From assembly GCF_032911225.1 (NCBI RefSeq), contig NZ_CP136600.1, forward strand, positions 1,922,001 to 1,986,000: a stretch of DNA of 64,000 bases. The letters are read 5' to 3'. The notes beneath the pieces were generated by a model. It was not told the DNA's origin and did not search any database. It was given only the letters and a program-made list of their open reading frames with translations. Shown here piece after piece: positions 45,853-59,748 of this stretch; within the stretch, counting starts at the first letter, position 1; every line of letters starts with the position of its first letter. Source of the stretch: Thalassotalea fonticola (GTDB taxonomy: Bacteria > Pseudomonadota > Gammaproteobacteria > Enterobacterales > Alteromonadaceae). Made by a program: the position numbers and the translations under genes.

Positions 45853-46023
45853 ATGATCCGTTTGTTTTTCTTAATCCCGATAATCATGAGCTTAGTATGG
45901 TTATGGTACCTAAAAAAGCATAATTACACATTAAAGCAAGGCCTAATAGGTTTTGGCTATATCATTGCATTTAATTTGATCATTGTCGGTTTCTTTACCT
46001 TAATGATTTACCTCACCCAATAA
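45853..46023 (+). CDS. Small two-helix membrane protein, 56 residues
   Basis: ATG at 45853, TAA at 46021-46023. Two hydrophobic helices (MIRLFFLIPIIMSLVWLWYL and IGFGYIIAFNLIIVGFFTL) joined by KKHNYTLKQG. AAGG lies upstream (45837-45840). It fills the gap between ampG and the helicase gene. No family is recognised; could be one of the many uncharacterised short membrane proteins. Confidence 0.5.
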   Translation: MIRLFFLIPIIMSLVWLWYLKKHNYTLKQGLIGFGYIIAFNLIIVGFFTLMIYLTQ

Positions 46024-46149
46024 TCTCTTCAGTTTACCAAAGCATAAAACGCCTCTGTTTGCATCAACAATGACTATACTGTAAGCTGCGCCGGCTTACA
46101 GGCTGAACTTACTGTGAACACACATTCTATTTAACCAAGAGATTTTTCT

Positions 46150-47550
46150 ATGAGCTTTGACTCTTTGGGCTTATCAGCCCCAATTTTATCTGCAGTTGCC
46201 AAACAAGGTTACGACACTCCATCTCCAATTCAAGAACAAGCAATCCCAGCGGTGCTTGCCGGTAAAGATGTAATGGCTGCGGCGCAAACGGGTACAGGTA
46301 AAACAGCAGGGTTTACGTTGCCTATTTTAGAAAGGTTGTCGAAGGGTGAAAAGGTAAAGCCGAATCATATTAGAACCTTGATACTAACACCAACACGTGA
46401 ACTTGCCGCTCAAGTCGGTGATAGTGTTGCAACCTATGGTAAGAACTTAGGATTAAGCTCTTATATTATTTTTGGTGGTGTAAAGGCAAACCCACAAATG
46501 ATGCGTCTACGCGGCGGCATTGATATTTTAGTCGCCACCCCCGGGCGTTTAATGGACTTGTATCAACAAAATGCTGTTAAGTTTAATCAAGTAGAAATTT
46601 TAGTGTTAGATGAAGCCGATAGAATGCTTGATATGGGCTTTATTCGCGACATCAAAAAAATTATTGCCCTGTTGCCGAAAAAGCGACAAAACCTATTATT
46701 CTCCGCAACCTTCTCTGATGAAATTCGCGAATTGGCCAAAGGTTTAGTAAATAGCCCGGTTGAAATCTCAGTTACGCCGCGCAATGCAACAGCGGCAACA
46801 GTTGAGCAGCTTGTTTATACAACAGATAAAAACAAAAAAGCACGCTTGCTATCTTATTTAATAGGCCATAATCGTTGGGAACAAGTGTTAGTGTTTACAA
46901 AAACCAAACACGGAGCCAATAAACTTACCAAACACCTTGAAGCAGATGGCATTAAAGCATTGGCAATTCATGGCAATAAAAGCCAAGGCGCAAGAACAAA
47001 AGCACTGGCGCAATTTAAAGAAGGTGCAATAAGAGTTTTAGTTGCAACCGATATAGCCGCTCGTGGTATAGATATTGATCAATTACCACAAGTTGTTAAT
47101 TTTGAATTGCCACATGTCGCTGAAGATTATGTGCACCGCATCGGTCGTACAGGTAGAGCAGGCAGTACAGGCCATGCTATTTCATTAGTCTGTGCTGACG
47201 AGTTTAAATTACTCGTTGCCATTGAACGCTTAACACAAAAGTTGTTAGAGCGTAATGAAGTTGATGGGTTTCAAGCAGCTAACCCAGTGCCAGCTTCAAA
47301 AGATGTTCGTCCATTTAAAGCGAAAAAACCGAAAAAGCCAAGAACTGAACATCAAGATGGGCAACGTAGCGGCGATAACGCCAGAGGGCACAAGCCAACA
47401 GGAAAAAACAAACGACACACTAGCCAAGACAATCCTTATGCTAAAAACACCAGCGGTGGTAACGGTAAACCAACAGGAAATCGCAGACCTAAACCAGCAG
47501 GTGGCTCTAAACCAAGTGGTGGTAACAGAGGCAGAAGAACAGCAGGTTGA
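46150..47550 (+). CDS. rhlE: DEAD-box RNA helicase (RhlE-like)
   Basis: 466 residues. Motifs in order: Q motif ([13 protein letters not shown]), [11 protein letters not shown], Ia PTRELAAQ, Ib [65 protein letters not shown]. The C-terminal tail (about 380-466) is basic and low-complexity with repeated Gly, Asn, Lys and Pro ([17 protein letters not shown]), typical of RhlE proteins in ribosome assembly and cold adaptation. Confidence 0.9.
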   Translation: MSFDSLGLSAPILSAVAKQGYDTPSPIQEQAIPAVLAGKDVMAAAQTGTGKTAGFTLPILERLSKGEKVKPNHIRTLILTPTRELAAQVGDSVATYGKNLGLSSYIIFGGVKANPQMMRLRGGIDILVATPGRLMDLYQQNAVKFNQVEILVLDEADRMLDMGFIRDIKKIIALLPKKRQNLLFSATFSDEIRELAKGLVNSPVEISVTPRNATAATVEQLVYTTDKNKKARLLSYLIGHNRWEQVLVFTKTKHGANKLTKHLEADGIKALAIHGNKSQGARTKALAQFKEGAIRVLVATDIAARGIDIDQLPQVVNFELPHVAEDYVHRIGRTGRAGSTGHAISLVCADEFKLLVAIERLTQKLLERNEVDGFQAANPVPASKDVRPFKAKKPKKPRTEHQDGQRSGDNARGHKPTGKNKRHTSQDNPYAKNTSGGNGKPTGNRRPKPAGGSKPSGGNRGRRTAG

Positions 47551-47551
47551 T

Positions 47552-47610
47552 AAAAAGTAGGGTCAGAGTCAGGTTATTTAAAAATAACCTGACACTGACC
47601 CTACTTTTTT
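47552..47610. terminator. Long bidirectional terminator
   Basis: The arms AGTAGGGTCAG, GTCAGGTTATTT and their complements AAATAACCTGA, CTGACCCTACT form a stem of more than 20 bp with a tiny loop, A-run at left and T-run at right. It serves the convergent helicase and VOC genes. Confidence 0.85.
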
Positions 47611-47617
47611 GGCTTCA

Positions 47618-47971
47618 TTATTTATCGGACCAAACGGCTAGTTCATTGCCATTTGGGTCGGTAAAATGAAAACGGCGGCCACCAGGAAATGCAAAAATAG
47701 GTTTAACAATAATACCTTGGTTATTTAAAACTTTCGCAGCACTCTCTTCTAAGTACTTACTGTAAAGTACAATTAACGCCCCGCCCTGCTCATAACTACT
47801 ATGATTATCCGCTTGATAAAAGCCGCCATTAATCACCCCGTCATTGAAGGCACAATACTCGTCGCCGTAATCAACAAATTTCCAGTTAAAGGTGTCTTGA
47901 TAAAAACGTTTAATGGCATTTAAATTTTTTGCAGGAAGCTCTAAATAATTAATCTTTTCATGACCATCCAT
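47618..47971 (-). CDS. VOC-superfamily protein
   Basis: 117 residues from the ATG at 47971, since the longer frame from 48076 overlaps the end of the neighbouring cyclophilin gene and adds a non-conserved extension. Single VOC domain: INYLELPAKNLNAIKRFYQD at the start and GGRRFHFTDPNGNELAVWSD at the end. Similar to the PhnB/glyoxalase-like YdcJ group; ligand unknown. Confidence 0.8.
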   Translation of the reverse strand: MDGHEKINYLELPAKNLNAIKRFYQDTFNWKFVDYGDEYCAFNDGVINGGFYQADNHSSYEQGGALIVLYSKYLEESAAKVLNNQGIIVKPIFAFPGGRRFHFTDPNGNELAVWSDK

Positions 47972-48002
47972 AATATTCTCTCTTGTAACTAAAAGTAAAC
48001 GC

Positions 48003-48929
48003 CTACTTGAACTTAATTTTAACCGGAAAATAGCATACGTCCATATTGCCATTACCTTTGTACTGATAAAAGTCATTGTCCAACTTGCGCCGCTTCTCTA
48101 TTCTTTGTTTAAATGCCGGTGTTGCGGTGTTTTCAATAAAGACGCTTTGCTGTTTTTCTAAATCGAGGCTTGAGCCTAAATAAGCTTTTACAATGTGACT
48201 TGCTTTATTGGTATCTTTGAACACTCCACCTGCATCTTTAGGGCCACGTTTGACTTGATAAAAGTGCTCCCAACCGACAATAATACGGCCAAATACACTC
48301 ATATTGCGATCCAGATGTCTTGGTGGAGTACCAAACATAATGGCAAAATCGGTTGTACCTGAATTAGGGTGAAGTCCTCTGGCTAAGTTAATTGCGCCTG
48401 GGCAATGGATCAACCATTCCTTACCTTCGGTAACTGAACGGCCCACGGCAAAACCATTAATAAAGCCCGTTTGCTCCGCAAATAAATCATTTTGCTGTAC
48501 TAAACTAAAGGGCGTTTGTGTATGTATATCTCGTTCAAACTCTGCTTTTATGCTTCGTTTTACATTACTTGCCTTTTGATTACTTTTATCTCCACCTTGC
48601 ACCACAAAGTTCTCAATTACACGATATAACGGCAAACCATCATAAAAGCCTTCATTAACTAAATCCTGAATGTATTTAGTGTGCTTTGGCGCAAAAAAAT
48701 CAGCAAGTAAGATAGTTACAGTGCCGGTATCCAACTCAAGATAGATTAAATTTTGTTGTTCTACTTGCTTCCAAGGTTTATTGCTTGCTTGTTCATTAGG
48801 AATACTTTCAGCCACATCTGGTTTGTTGCCATTATTTGTTTGTTCATCGTTATTACAAGCAGAGACATTTAACCAAAGGCAGCTAATGACAGCGAGTTTG
48901 TAATATTTTCTTATTGTTTTAAATCGCAT
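48003..48929 (-). CDS. Lipoprotein cyclophilin-type peptidyl-prolyl isomerase
   Basis: 308 residues with lipobox-like NVSAC (Cys25) followed by a polar linker. The cyclophilin domain has FYDGLPLYRVIENFVVQGGD, INLARGLHPNSGTTDFAIMF and FGRIIVGWEHF. Arg replaces the usual His in the FHR triad (LYRV), and the domain has insertions, so catalytic activity may be altered. It is the second cyclophilin in the window. Confidence 0.8.
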   Translation of the reverse strand: MRFKTIRKYYKLAVISCLWLNVSACNNDEQTNNGNKPDVAESIPNEQASNKPWKQVEQQNLIYLELDTGTVTILLADFFAPKHTKYIQDLVNEGFYDGLPLYRVIENFVVQGGDKSNQKASNVKRSIKAEFERDIHTQTPFSLVQQNDLFAEQTGFINGFAVGRSVTEGKEWLIHCPGAINLARGLHPNSGTTDFAIMFGTPPRHLDRNMSVFGRIIVGWEHFYQVKRGPKDAGGVFKDTNKASHIVKAYLGSSLDLEKQQSVFIENTATPAFKQRIEKRRKLDNDFYQYKGNGNMDVCYFPVKIKFK

Positions 48930-48944
48930 AATTAAGAGTTGTCC

Positions 48945-48986
48945 ATAAAAAAGCCGGAGTAAATTATTGAAATAATTTACTCCGGC
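48945..48986 (-). terminator. Terminator of the oadGAB operon
   Basis: Perfect 16-bp stem GCCGGAGTAAATTATT/AATAATTTACTCCGGC with a GA loop. On the minus strand it is followed by TTTTTTAT. Confidence 0.9.
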
Positions 48987-49032
48987 CTAGTCTTGATAGC
49001 AACAGCTAGCAAGTTATCTTTTTTTGTAGTAA

Positions 49033-50163
49033 TTAACCAACCAATGCCAATAATACACCTGCAGCAACTGCAGATCCAAGTACACCGGCAACGTTTGGCC
49101 CCATTGCATGCATTAACAGGAAGTTATGCGGGTTAGCTTCAAGCCCTACCTTATTAACCACACGAGCAGCCATAGGAACGGCAGAAACACCTGCTGCGCC
49201 AACTAATGGGTTAATAGGGTCTTTAGATAGCTTGCCTAATAGTTTAGCCATTAAAACTCCTGCTGCCGTGCCGATAGAGAATGCAACAGCACCAAGTGCC
49301 AATATACCTAAGGTTTCAACATTTAAGAACGCTTCTGCGCTCAACTTTGAGCCAACACCTAAACCAAGGAAAATGGTTACAATGTTGATTAATTCATTTT
49401 GTGCTGTTGAGCTTAATCGATCAACCACACCACATTCACGCATCAAGTTACCTAAACAGAACATACCAACCAGTGGCGTTGCTGCGGGTAAGAAGAATAT
49501 GGTCGCCAACAATACCGCTAGTGGGAAGATCATTTTTTCAATCTTAGTCACATGGCGTAATTGTTTCATTTCAATTTTGCGTTCTTCTTCATTTGTTAAC
49601 GCTTTCATAATTGGCGGCTGGATAATTGGCACCAGTGCCATATATGAATATGCAGCAACAGCAATTGCACCTAGCAACTCAGGCGCTAGCTTAGAGGCTA
49701 AGAAAATAGCAGTAGGACCATCTGCACCGCCGATTATAGCAATAGCAGATGCATCTTTAAGACTAAAATCAAAGCCAGGTATTGCGTTTAAAGCAATCGC
49801 ACCAAACAAAGTAGCGAAAATACCAAACTGGGCTGCAGCGCCTAAAAACAACATTCTTGGGTTAGCAATCAACGCACCAAAGTCAGTCATTGCTCCTACG
49901 CCCATAAAAATCAATAACGGGAAGATCCCGGTATCAATACCAGCGTAGTAGATGTAATGTAACAAACCGCCAACTTCACTAAAACCGGCAACTGGAATGT
50001 TTGTTAAAATGGCACCAAATCCAATTGGTAATAATAATAGTGGTTCAAAACCTTTAGCAATTGCTAAATATAATAAACCTAAACCTACCAACATCATGAT
50101 CACTTGGCCAAATTCAAAATTTGCCAGACCGGTAGATAACCAAAGGGTGTATAGAGACTCCAT
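49033..50163 (-). CDS. oadB: Oxaloacetate decarboxylase Na+ pump, beta subunit
   Basis: 376 residues, mostly membrane helices. It couples decarboxylation of carboxybiotin to Na+ export. Conserved acidic motif [10 protein letters not shown] (Asp203-region), [15 protein letters not shown] and [18 protein letters not shown] match the family. Last gene of oadGAB. Confidence 0.95.
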   Translation of the reverse strand: MESLYTLWLSTGLANFEFGQVIMMLVGLGLLYLAIAKGFEPLLLLPIGFGAILTNIPVAGFSEVGGLLHYIYYAGIDTGIFPLLIFMGVGAMTDFGALIANPRMLFLGAAAQFGIFATLFGAIALNAIPGFDFSLKDASAIAIIGGADGPTAIFLASKLAPELLGAIAVAAYSYMALVPIIQPPIMKALTNEEERKIEMKQLRHVTKIEKMIFPLAVLLATIFFLPAATPLVGMFCLGNLMRECGVVDRLSSTAQNELINIVTIFLGLGVGSKLSAEAFLNVETLGILALGAVAFSIGTAAGVLMAKLLGKLSKDPINPLVGAAGVSAVPMAARVVNKVGLEANPHNFLLMHAMGPNVAGVLGSAVAAGVLLALVG

Positions 50164-50174
50164 GAGTTATCCTT

Positions 50175-51941
50175 TTATAGCGTTAGCAATGCGTCACCAA
50201 CTGCGACAGCATCACCTTCTTTAACGTTAACCATACTCACTGTACCTGAAGCTGTTGCGCGTATTTCAGTTTCCATTTTCATCGCTTCCATTACGATAAC
50301 AACGTCACCTTCATTTACTGCATCACCTTCTTTGGCCAGTATTTTAAATATATTACCGGCTAATGGTGCATTTAAACTTTCACCACTTGGAGCTGCTGCT
50401 GGTGCTGCAGCAATTGGTGCTGCCTGCCCTGCAGGTGAAATATTTTCAATACTTCCGCCTGGTGCGACAACTACATCGTAAACTTTACCGTCAACTTGCA
50501 CAGCATAGCTTTCCGGCTTGCCATCATTCGCAGCAGCAAGCTTAACATCGTCTTTACTTGGCACAGGTTCAAATGCATCAGGATTGTTACGATTTTCTAA
50601 GAACTTCAAGCCAATTTGTGGGAATAATGCGTAAGTTAACACGTCGTCAATGACTTCTTCAGCAAGTTCGATATTCTTCTCTTTTGCTAATTCGGTAAGC
50701 TCATCTGATAACTTGTCCATTTCTGGTGTTAATAAATCAGCTGGACGACAAGTAATCGCGTCACCACCATCTAATACTTTCTGTTGTAAAGCATTATCAA
50801 CCTCAGCAGGTGTTGCACCATATTCGCCTTTTAATACACCAGCAGTTTCTTTAGTAATTGATTTATATCGTTCACCTGTTAAAACATTTAATACTGATTG
50901 AGTACCAACAATTTGTGATGTTGGTGTTACTAAAGGAATGTAACCCAGCTCTTTACGAACACGTGGTATTTCTTGCAATACTTCATCAAATTTATCAGAA
51001 GCACCTTGCTCTTTTAACTGATTTTCCATGTTAGTTAACATGCCACCAGGAACTTGAGCGAGTAATATTCTTGAATCTACACCTTTAAGGCTTCCTTCAA
51101 ACTTACCGTATTTCTCTCTAACATCACGGAAATAAGCTGCAACTTCCGCAAGCTTAGTTAAATCCAATCCAGTGTCACGATCACGGCCTTGAACAGTTGA
51201 AACTATAGCTTCTGTTGGTGAGTGGCCATAAGTCATACTCATTGATGATATTGACGTATCAATAACGTCAACACCTGCATCTATAGATTTCATATGTGTT
51301 GCCATACTCAAACCTGTCGTAGCATGACAATGAAGAGCAAGCGGTAGTTCAACTGTTTCTTTCAATTTAGTGATTAACTCTTCTGCATCATATGGGTTTA
51401 ATAAACCTGACATATCTTTAATACATAAAGAGTGTGCGCCCATATCTTCAAGTTGTTTGGCCATATCTAACCAACCTTGTAAGCTATGAACAGGGCTTTC
51501 AGTATAAGAAAGAGTACCTTGAGCGTGAGCGCCAACCTTAACAGCCGCTTTAATTGCAGTTTCTAGGTTACGAGGATCATTCATCGCATCAAAAATACGG
51601 AAAACATCAATACCATTTACATGAGCACGTTCAACAAATTTTTCTACAACATCGTCAGCATAATGGCGGTAACCAAGAATGTTTTGACCACGAAATAGCA
51701 TTTGCTGCTTAGTCTTTGGCATTGCCGCTTTTAATTTACGGATGCGCTCCCATGGATCTTCACCTAAATAACGGATACAAGAATCAAAGGTGGCACCACC
51801 CCATGACTCAATTGACCAATAGCCAATATCATCTAACTTACTTGCGATTGGTAACATGTCTTCTAAACGAAAACGAGTGGCCAATAATGATTGATGACCA
51901 TCTCTTAGTACAACTTCAGTAATTCCTAATGGACTTGACAT
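50175..51941 (-). CDS. oadA: Oxaloacetate decarboxylase Na+ pump, alpha subunit
   Basis: 588 residues. Carboxyltransferase TIM-barrel domain ([11 protein letters not shown]; Zn/metal His in ALHCHATTG) and PYC_OADA domain in the middle. Then an Ala/Pro-rich hinge ([14 protein letters not shown]) and a C-terminal biotinyl domain with the acceptor lysine in [12 protein letters not shown]. It transfers CO2 from oxaloacetate to biotin in the cytoplasm, feeding the OadB pump. Gap of 11 bases to oadB. Confidence 0.96.
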   Translation of the reverse strand: MSSPLGITEVVLRDGHQSLLATRFRLEDMLPIASKLDDIGYWSIESWGGATFDSCIRYLGEDPWERIRKLKAAMPKTKQQMLFRGQNILGYRHYADDVVEKFVERAHVNGIDVFRIFDAMNDPRNLETAIKAAVKVGAHAQGTLSYTESPVHSLQGWLDMAKQLEDMGAHSLCIKDMSGLLNPYDAEELITKLKETVELPLALHCHATTGLSMATHMKSIDAGVDVIDTSISSMSMTYGHSPTEAIVSTVQGRDRDTGLDLTKLAEVAAYFRDVREKYGKFEGSLKGVDSRILLAQVPGGMLTNMENQLKEQGASDKFDEVLQEIPRVRKELGYIPLVTPTSQIVGTQSVLNVLTGERYKSITKETAGVLKGEYGATPAEVDNALQQKVLDGGDAITCRPADLLTPEMDKLSDELTELAKEKNIELAEEVIDDVLTYALFPQIGLKFLENRNNPDAFEPVPSKDDVKLAAANDGKPESYAVQVDGKVYDVVVAPGGSIENISPAGQAAPIAAAPAAAPSGESLNAPLAGNIFKILAKEGDAVNEGDVVIVMEAMKMETEIRATASGTVSMVNVKEGDAVAVGDALLTL

Positions 51942-51950
51942 ACCTTGCTC

Positions 51951-52208
51951 CTAATTCTTTACATTATTCTTGCGATATTGAGTAACTGCAGTAGTTATTG
52001 CAGCAACAACACCGGCTGGGATTTCATTATTTGCAGCCCTACCAGTGCTTATCTTATTGGTAGCTGGAGCAGTTTCAGGAAATTGGCTGGCAAACTTTGC
52101 TAATAAACCAATAGCAATAATTAACAAACCAAGAAAAGCAAAGACAAACCCCATGCCGACAAGCATAAGAATCGCTGCTTCAGTAAATGTTTCAGATAAA
52201 TTTTCCAT
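51951..52208 (-). CDS. oadG: Oxaloacetate decarboxylase Na+ pump, gamma subunit
   Basis: 85 residues: one membrane helix near the N-terminus (VGMGFVFAFLGLLIIAIG), then a cytoplasmic tail that in homologues binds Zn and docks the alpha subunit. First gene of oadGAB; nine-base gap to oadA. Confidence 0.92.
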   Translation of the reverse strand: MENLSETFTEAAILMLVGMGFVFAFLGLLIIAIGLLAKFASQFPETAPATNKISTGRAANNEIPAGVVAAITTAVTQYRKNNVKN

Positions 52209-53045
52209 AACCTAACTCTTCAGTTAAAAGAAATAGAATAATCACTCCAATTTCTTTTAGCAATGATCAATTGTCAATTGCTTGTAAATAATTTTTGTCA
52301 ATAGTCAAAAAAAGCAAAATGTTGGTATATTTTAGACTTTTTTGAGTATTTATTCTAATTTAGTTATAAAAAATAATTATTTTGGGCAATTGGTCTTACC
52401 ATGGCCATTTTATAAATTTAAAATTTTAATGTTCATAAACTAACAATTTACCAATTTACTTGCTAGATATTAGACAAATAATAAGTTTTTAATGATCTAT
52501 ACCGACAGGAAGCTCCGCACAAAAGCATTGTGAAATGACGTTCAGGAAGTACTAATGCCGACAGGTTCAGGGATGAACGCATTATGTCGGTGACGGTGAA
52601 CTTTTTCTAAACATGTTTGAGGATCCACTATGTTTGTTAACTTAAACAACGTCATCCCTAAGGACATTTAGCGAGTTCCAGGACCTCCTTCAGTGTATTG
52701 TGGTTTTAAAGTATAAATGTTCAAAGCACGATACTTGGCAGGAGGTTCCACACAAAAGCATTGCGGAATAACGTACAGGAAGTGCTAACGTCGACAGGTT
52801 CAGGGATGAACGCATTATGTCGGTGACAGTGTACTTTTTCGAATATACTTGAGTATCCGCAGAGCTAATTAACTTAAACCACGTCATCCCGGAAGAGCTT
52901 TAGCGATGTCCGGGACCTCATTGAGCGAGCTGTGGTTCTAAAAACTCATATTTTGAAAGCACGATATGCGTCAGGAGGTTCAGCACAAAAGCATTGCGGA
53001 ATGACGGTGTACTTTTTCGAAGAATATTTTAAATCTCGCTAACGT
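52209..53045. other. Gene-free region between oadG and the rRNA operon
   Basis: 837 bp. The oad-proximal part has an inverted repeat in the 5' leader (TTAAAAGAAAT at 52224 and ATTTCTTTTA ending 52259) and AT-rich promoter sequence. From 52503 on it consists of a 233-bp tandem repeat. No convincing ORF. Confidence 0.65.
52503..53026. repeat. 233-bp tandem repeat, about 2.3 copies
   Basis: Unit 1 starts at about 52503, unit 2 at 52736, unit 3 at 52969 (equal 233-bp period). Each opens with an AGGAG(G)TTCC-like and CACAAAAGCATTG block. Units 1 and 2 also share CAGGTTCAGGGATGAACGCA, TTATGTCGGTGAC and a CGTCATCCC...GGGACCTC palindrome. Unit 3 is cut short by a deletion that joins GGAATGACG directly to GTGTACTTTTTCGA. 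The rRNA terminator follows at 53046. Confidence 0.8.
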
Positions 53046-53073
53046 AAAAAAGCCCCTAGCGTTAGCTAGGGGC
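53046..53073 (-). terminator. Terminator of the rRNA operon
   Basis: Stem GCCCCTAGC/GCTAGGGGC with a GTTA loop, followed on the minus strand by TTTTTT. Confidence 0.9.
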
Positions 53074-53087
53074 TTTTCGTAATTAGG

Positions 53088-53204
53088 AGCCTGGCGATGA
53101 CCTACTCTCACATGGGAACTCCCACACTACCATCGGCGCAACTGCGTTTCACTTCTGAGTTCGGCATGGGATCAGGTGGTTCCACAGTGCTATTGTCGCC
53201 AGAC
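53088..53204 (-). rRNA. rrf: 5S ribosomal RNA
   Basis: The minus strand reads TCTGGCGACAATAGCACTGT at the 5' side, contains CCATGCCGAACTCAGAAGTG, and ends AGGTCATCGCCAGG, typical of gammaproteobacterial 5S rRNA. Ends are approximate to a few bases. Confidence 0.95.
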
Positions 53205-53420
53205 AAAAAACGTTTCGCAAAAGAAGCTCTTTTGCTTGCTAGAAGTTTTTTGTCCTGAATTCATTTCAGGACCTACTGACGCTTACCGAGCATCAGTCTT
53301 CTAACTAATTTGGAAAAAACAATATTAAACCGTACTTACTCTATTCTTTAATGCGTGATGTGTTTCCACATTTCTTTGTCAGACCATACAGCCTCAAACA
53401 AAACTGCTTGGGTGTTGTAT

Positions 53421-56307
<2,887 letters not shown>

Positions 56308-56868
56308 ATACAACCCCAAAAAGTTTCCTTTAAGACTGTTCGGTGACTAAACCGAACTAAGTTGCAAGTCTGACATTTTCACGCATTCATAAGAATGTTG
56401 ACATCCCAATTTAACTTAGGTGTCAAACTCACAAACAACTGTGAGCCTTGAGTAAGAACAACTAACAACACGATAAGAGTTGCTAGTTATAATGTTGAGT
56501 TGTTGTATAAAACAACTCAGTGACAACTAACAAGTTAGTTGTCGTGATAATTTGCACTCTTAATAAAAAGAGCAAGTTATGATTGGAGGTCATAACCACA
56601 AATTATCGGGTTTAATATCAGCTTTCCAAATTGTTAAAGAAATAATCAATGCACGCACTCGGCATTAATTTGAGTTAAAAACTCAAAACTAAATATCTAC
56701 TTCCTGAACTTGTTTCAGGTTCTATTTAATTTTGAATTCTCAGTGGGCTAATGGAGATCCTGAAATAAATTCAGGAGACATTCTGCCTCACTCATTCTTC
56801 AATCGTTATCATGCCATTTGTGTGAACACTCGCAGAGCTTGCGCTCTCATTAAGTTGTCTACTTAAGG
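56308..56868 (-). other. 16S-23S internal transcribed spacer without tRNA
   Basis: 561 bp. No tRNA-Ile, -Ala or -Glu sequence was seen on either strand. A boxA-like antitermination element (56626-56642) and several inverted repeats, including ones around TTGTTAGTTGTC-type blocks (56490-56550), are present. Confidence 0.7.
56626..56642 (-). promoter_or_regulatory. boxA antitermination element in the spacer
   Basis: The minus strand reads TTTCTTTAACAATTTGG, close to the E. coli rrn boxA TGCTCTTTAACAATT. Confidence 0.65.
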
Positions 56869-58411
<1,543 letters not shown>

Positions 58412-58690
58412 AAAAGTTGTTACATATCGACACGAAACAAGTTCGCATCTACTCAATGAATTCTGAATATCTTGTTCTCACTTTTAAAAAAGTAAGTTCA
58501 AAACTGTTTCGTATCAATCGAAGCGAATGATACTAAAACGTACTAATTAATCTTCATCGCTAAATAAAGAAAAATTAATTTGTTTGTGTGTTCATCATCA
58601 TTAAGTGATTTCGACAATTACTCCTAAGAGTAAGTATCTATGTTGTAAATCAATCTTAATGTGAGTGCCCACACAAATTGCATGATAACT

Positions 58691-58705
58691 AATTGTTAAA
58701 GAACC
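58691..58705 (-). promoter_or_regulatory. boxA antitermination element in the 16S leader
   Basis: The minus strand reads GGTTCTTTAACAATT. Position in the leader, about 280 bases before 16S, fits rrn antitermination. Confidence 0.7.
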
Positions 58706-58789
58706 GTTCTATTCGAACGAAGAGCTAATCGCATTCGTTAGTCTCTTTTGCTTCAAACCGGCTAGTAGCCTTGCCTGAAGTGGATGCGC

Positions 58790-58817
58790 ATTGTACGCCA
58801 TCCAGTGTTGATGTCAA
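58790..58817 (-). promoter_or_regulatory. rRNA promoter P2
   Basis: TTGACA (58812-58817), 16-base spacer, TACAAT (58790-58795), then GCGCATCCACTTC downstream. Confidence 0.8.
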
Positions 58818-58971
58818 CAGTTAATTTCAATAATTTCGAATTTAATTGTTGTCGTTTGCAACTCAGTAAAACTTACCTTCATCATTACAAACTATCTACA
58901 CAACTTACCGTTGGTTGCTCTGCAGTAACGTTACCGTAACTTGGTGAGATTCCCTGTGGAAGTGGATGCGC

Positions 58972-58999
58972 ATTTTAGGGATTTTTGCGCCGCCGTCAA
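58972..58999 (-). promoter_or_regulatory. rRNA promoter P1 with A/T-rich UP region
   Basis: TTGACG (58994-58999), 16-base spacer, TAAAAT (58972-58977), then the same GCGCATCCACTTC start region as P2. The upstream 40 bases are almost pure A/T, as in an UP element. Confidence 0.8.
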
Positions 59000-59265
59000 T
59001 ACCTTTTTGCAAATAAATTAAAATAAATGTTTATTCGTATATTTTATAGTCAAAAGCTTAACAAATGGCTAAAATTTACTGTGTATATCAATAGAAGCTT
59101 ACAACTAAGCTTTTAATTTAAAGTTTGCTACATATTAGTGCAGTTTTTACCTTATACTATTGTTTATTAGCGGGGGGGCTTAAAGTTGTACATTTATCAA
59201 ACAACTGTTATAAGTTAATTTCATCCACCGTTCAATATTATAGATGATTTACTCAAAGGAAGGGT

Positions 59266-59694
59266 ATGAATAGGAAATTCTCAATATTAGTAGCATTGGT
59301 TGGCATCTTCACCGCTTATACTACTCTATTAGCTCAAGCAAAAGAAGTTACCGTTTACCGCTGGGTGGACGAGAATAATGTTGTCCATTATGGTCAACAC
59401 GAACCTCTTGAAGATGACTTTGCTGAAATTACTATTGAAACTACCTATTCCCCCGTACAAGCTCCTCTAAAAGAATCGGTTTCTGCTGAAGCCAAAGAAA
59501 AGCAGTTAAGTAACCAAGTTGCCCAAGCCTCTAATATAAAATGCAAAAACGCAGAAGCTAATCTTCGAACATTAAATGATTTTGCTAAAGTAGAAGTAAC
59601 CGAAAAAAGCGGTAAATCACGTTTACTGACTGACAAGGAAAGAATTCAACGTATCCGCCAAAGTGAAAAGGAAGTTGAAGCTTACTGTAAATAG
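59266..59694 (+). CDS. DUF4124-domain exported protein
   Basis: 142 residues. Signal peptide (about 1-25, LAQA), then the DUF4124 domain TVYRWVDENNVVHYGQHEP, a short WxD-x-G/YxD-type module found in envelope proteins. A coiled-coil-like C-terminal half (KEKQLSNQVAQASNIKCK) with two cysteines. Good RBS (AAAGGAAGGGT). Function unknown. Confidence 0.8.
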   Translation: MNRKFSILVALVGIFTAYTTLLAQAKEVTVYRWVDENNVVHYGQHEPLEDDFAEITIETTYSPVQAPLKESVSAEAKEKQLSNQVAQASNIKCKNAEANLRTLNDFAKVEVTEKSGKSRLLTDKERIQRIRQSEKEVEAYCK

Positions 59695-59748
59695 ATAACT
59701 TCAACTCCAACTCTTTACAGAAGAACTGAAAAGTAACTCTCTACCCTA

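Larger units (their letters stand above)
58412..59265. other. rRNA leader and promoter region plus upstream gap
   Basis: 854 bp without a supportable ORF. From 58412 to about 58780 is the 16S leader. Two tandem rrn promoters lie at 58790-58817 and 58972-58999. The remaining 266 bp belong to the divergent DUF4124 gene's promoter region. Confidence 0.7.

Noticed and set aside
49232..49948. A 238-codon plus-strand open frame
   Set aside because: It is antisense to oadB over its entire length, and oadB has clear family motifs. The frame reflects codon bias of the real gene.
52690..52887. 65-codon minus-strand frame in the tandem repeat region
   Set aside because: It spans the junction of two repeat units, and is not preserved in the other units.
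52503..53026. CRISPR array
   Set aside because: Repeat units are 233 bp with divergent copies and no short identical repeats separated by unique spacers.
56308..56868. tRNA genes in the rRNA spacer
   Set aside because: No acceptor-stem/T-loop pattern (GGTTCAA-type) is found on either strand.
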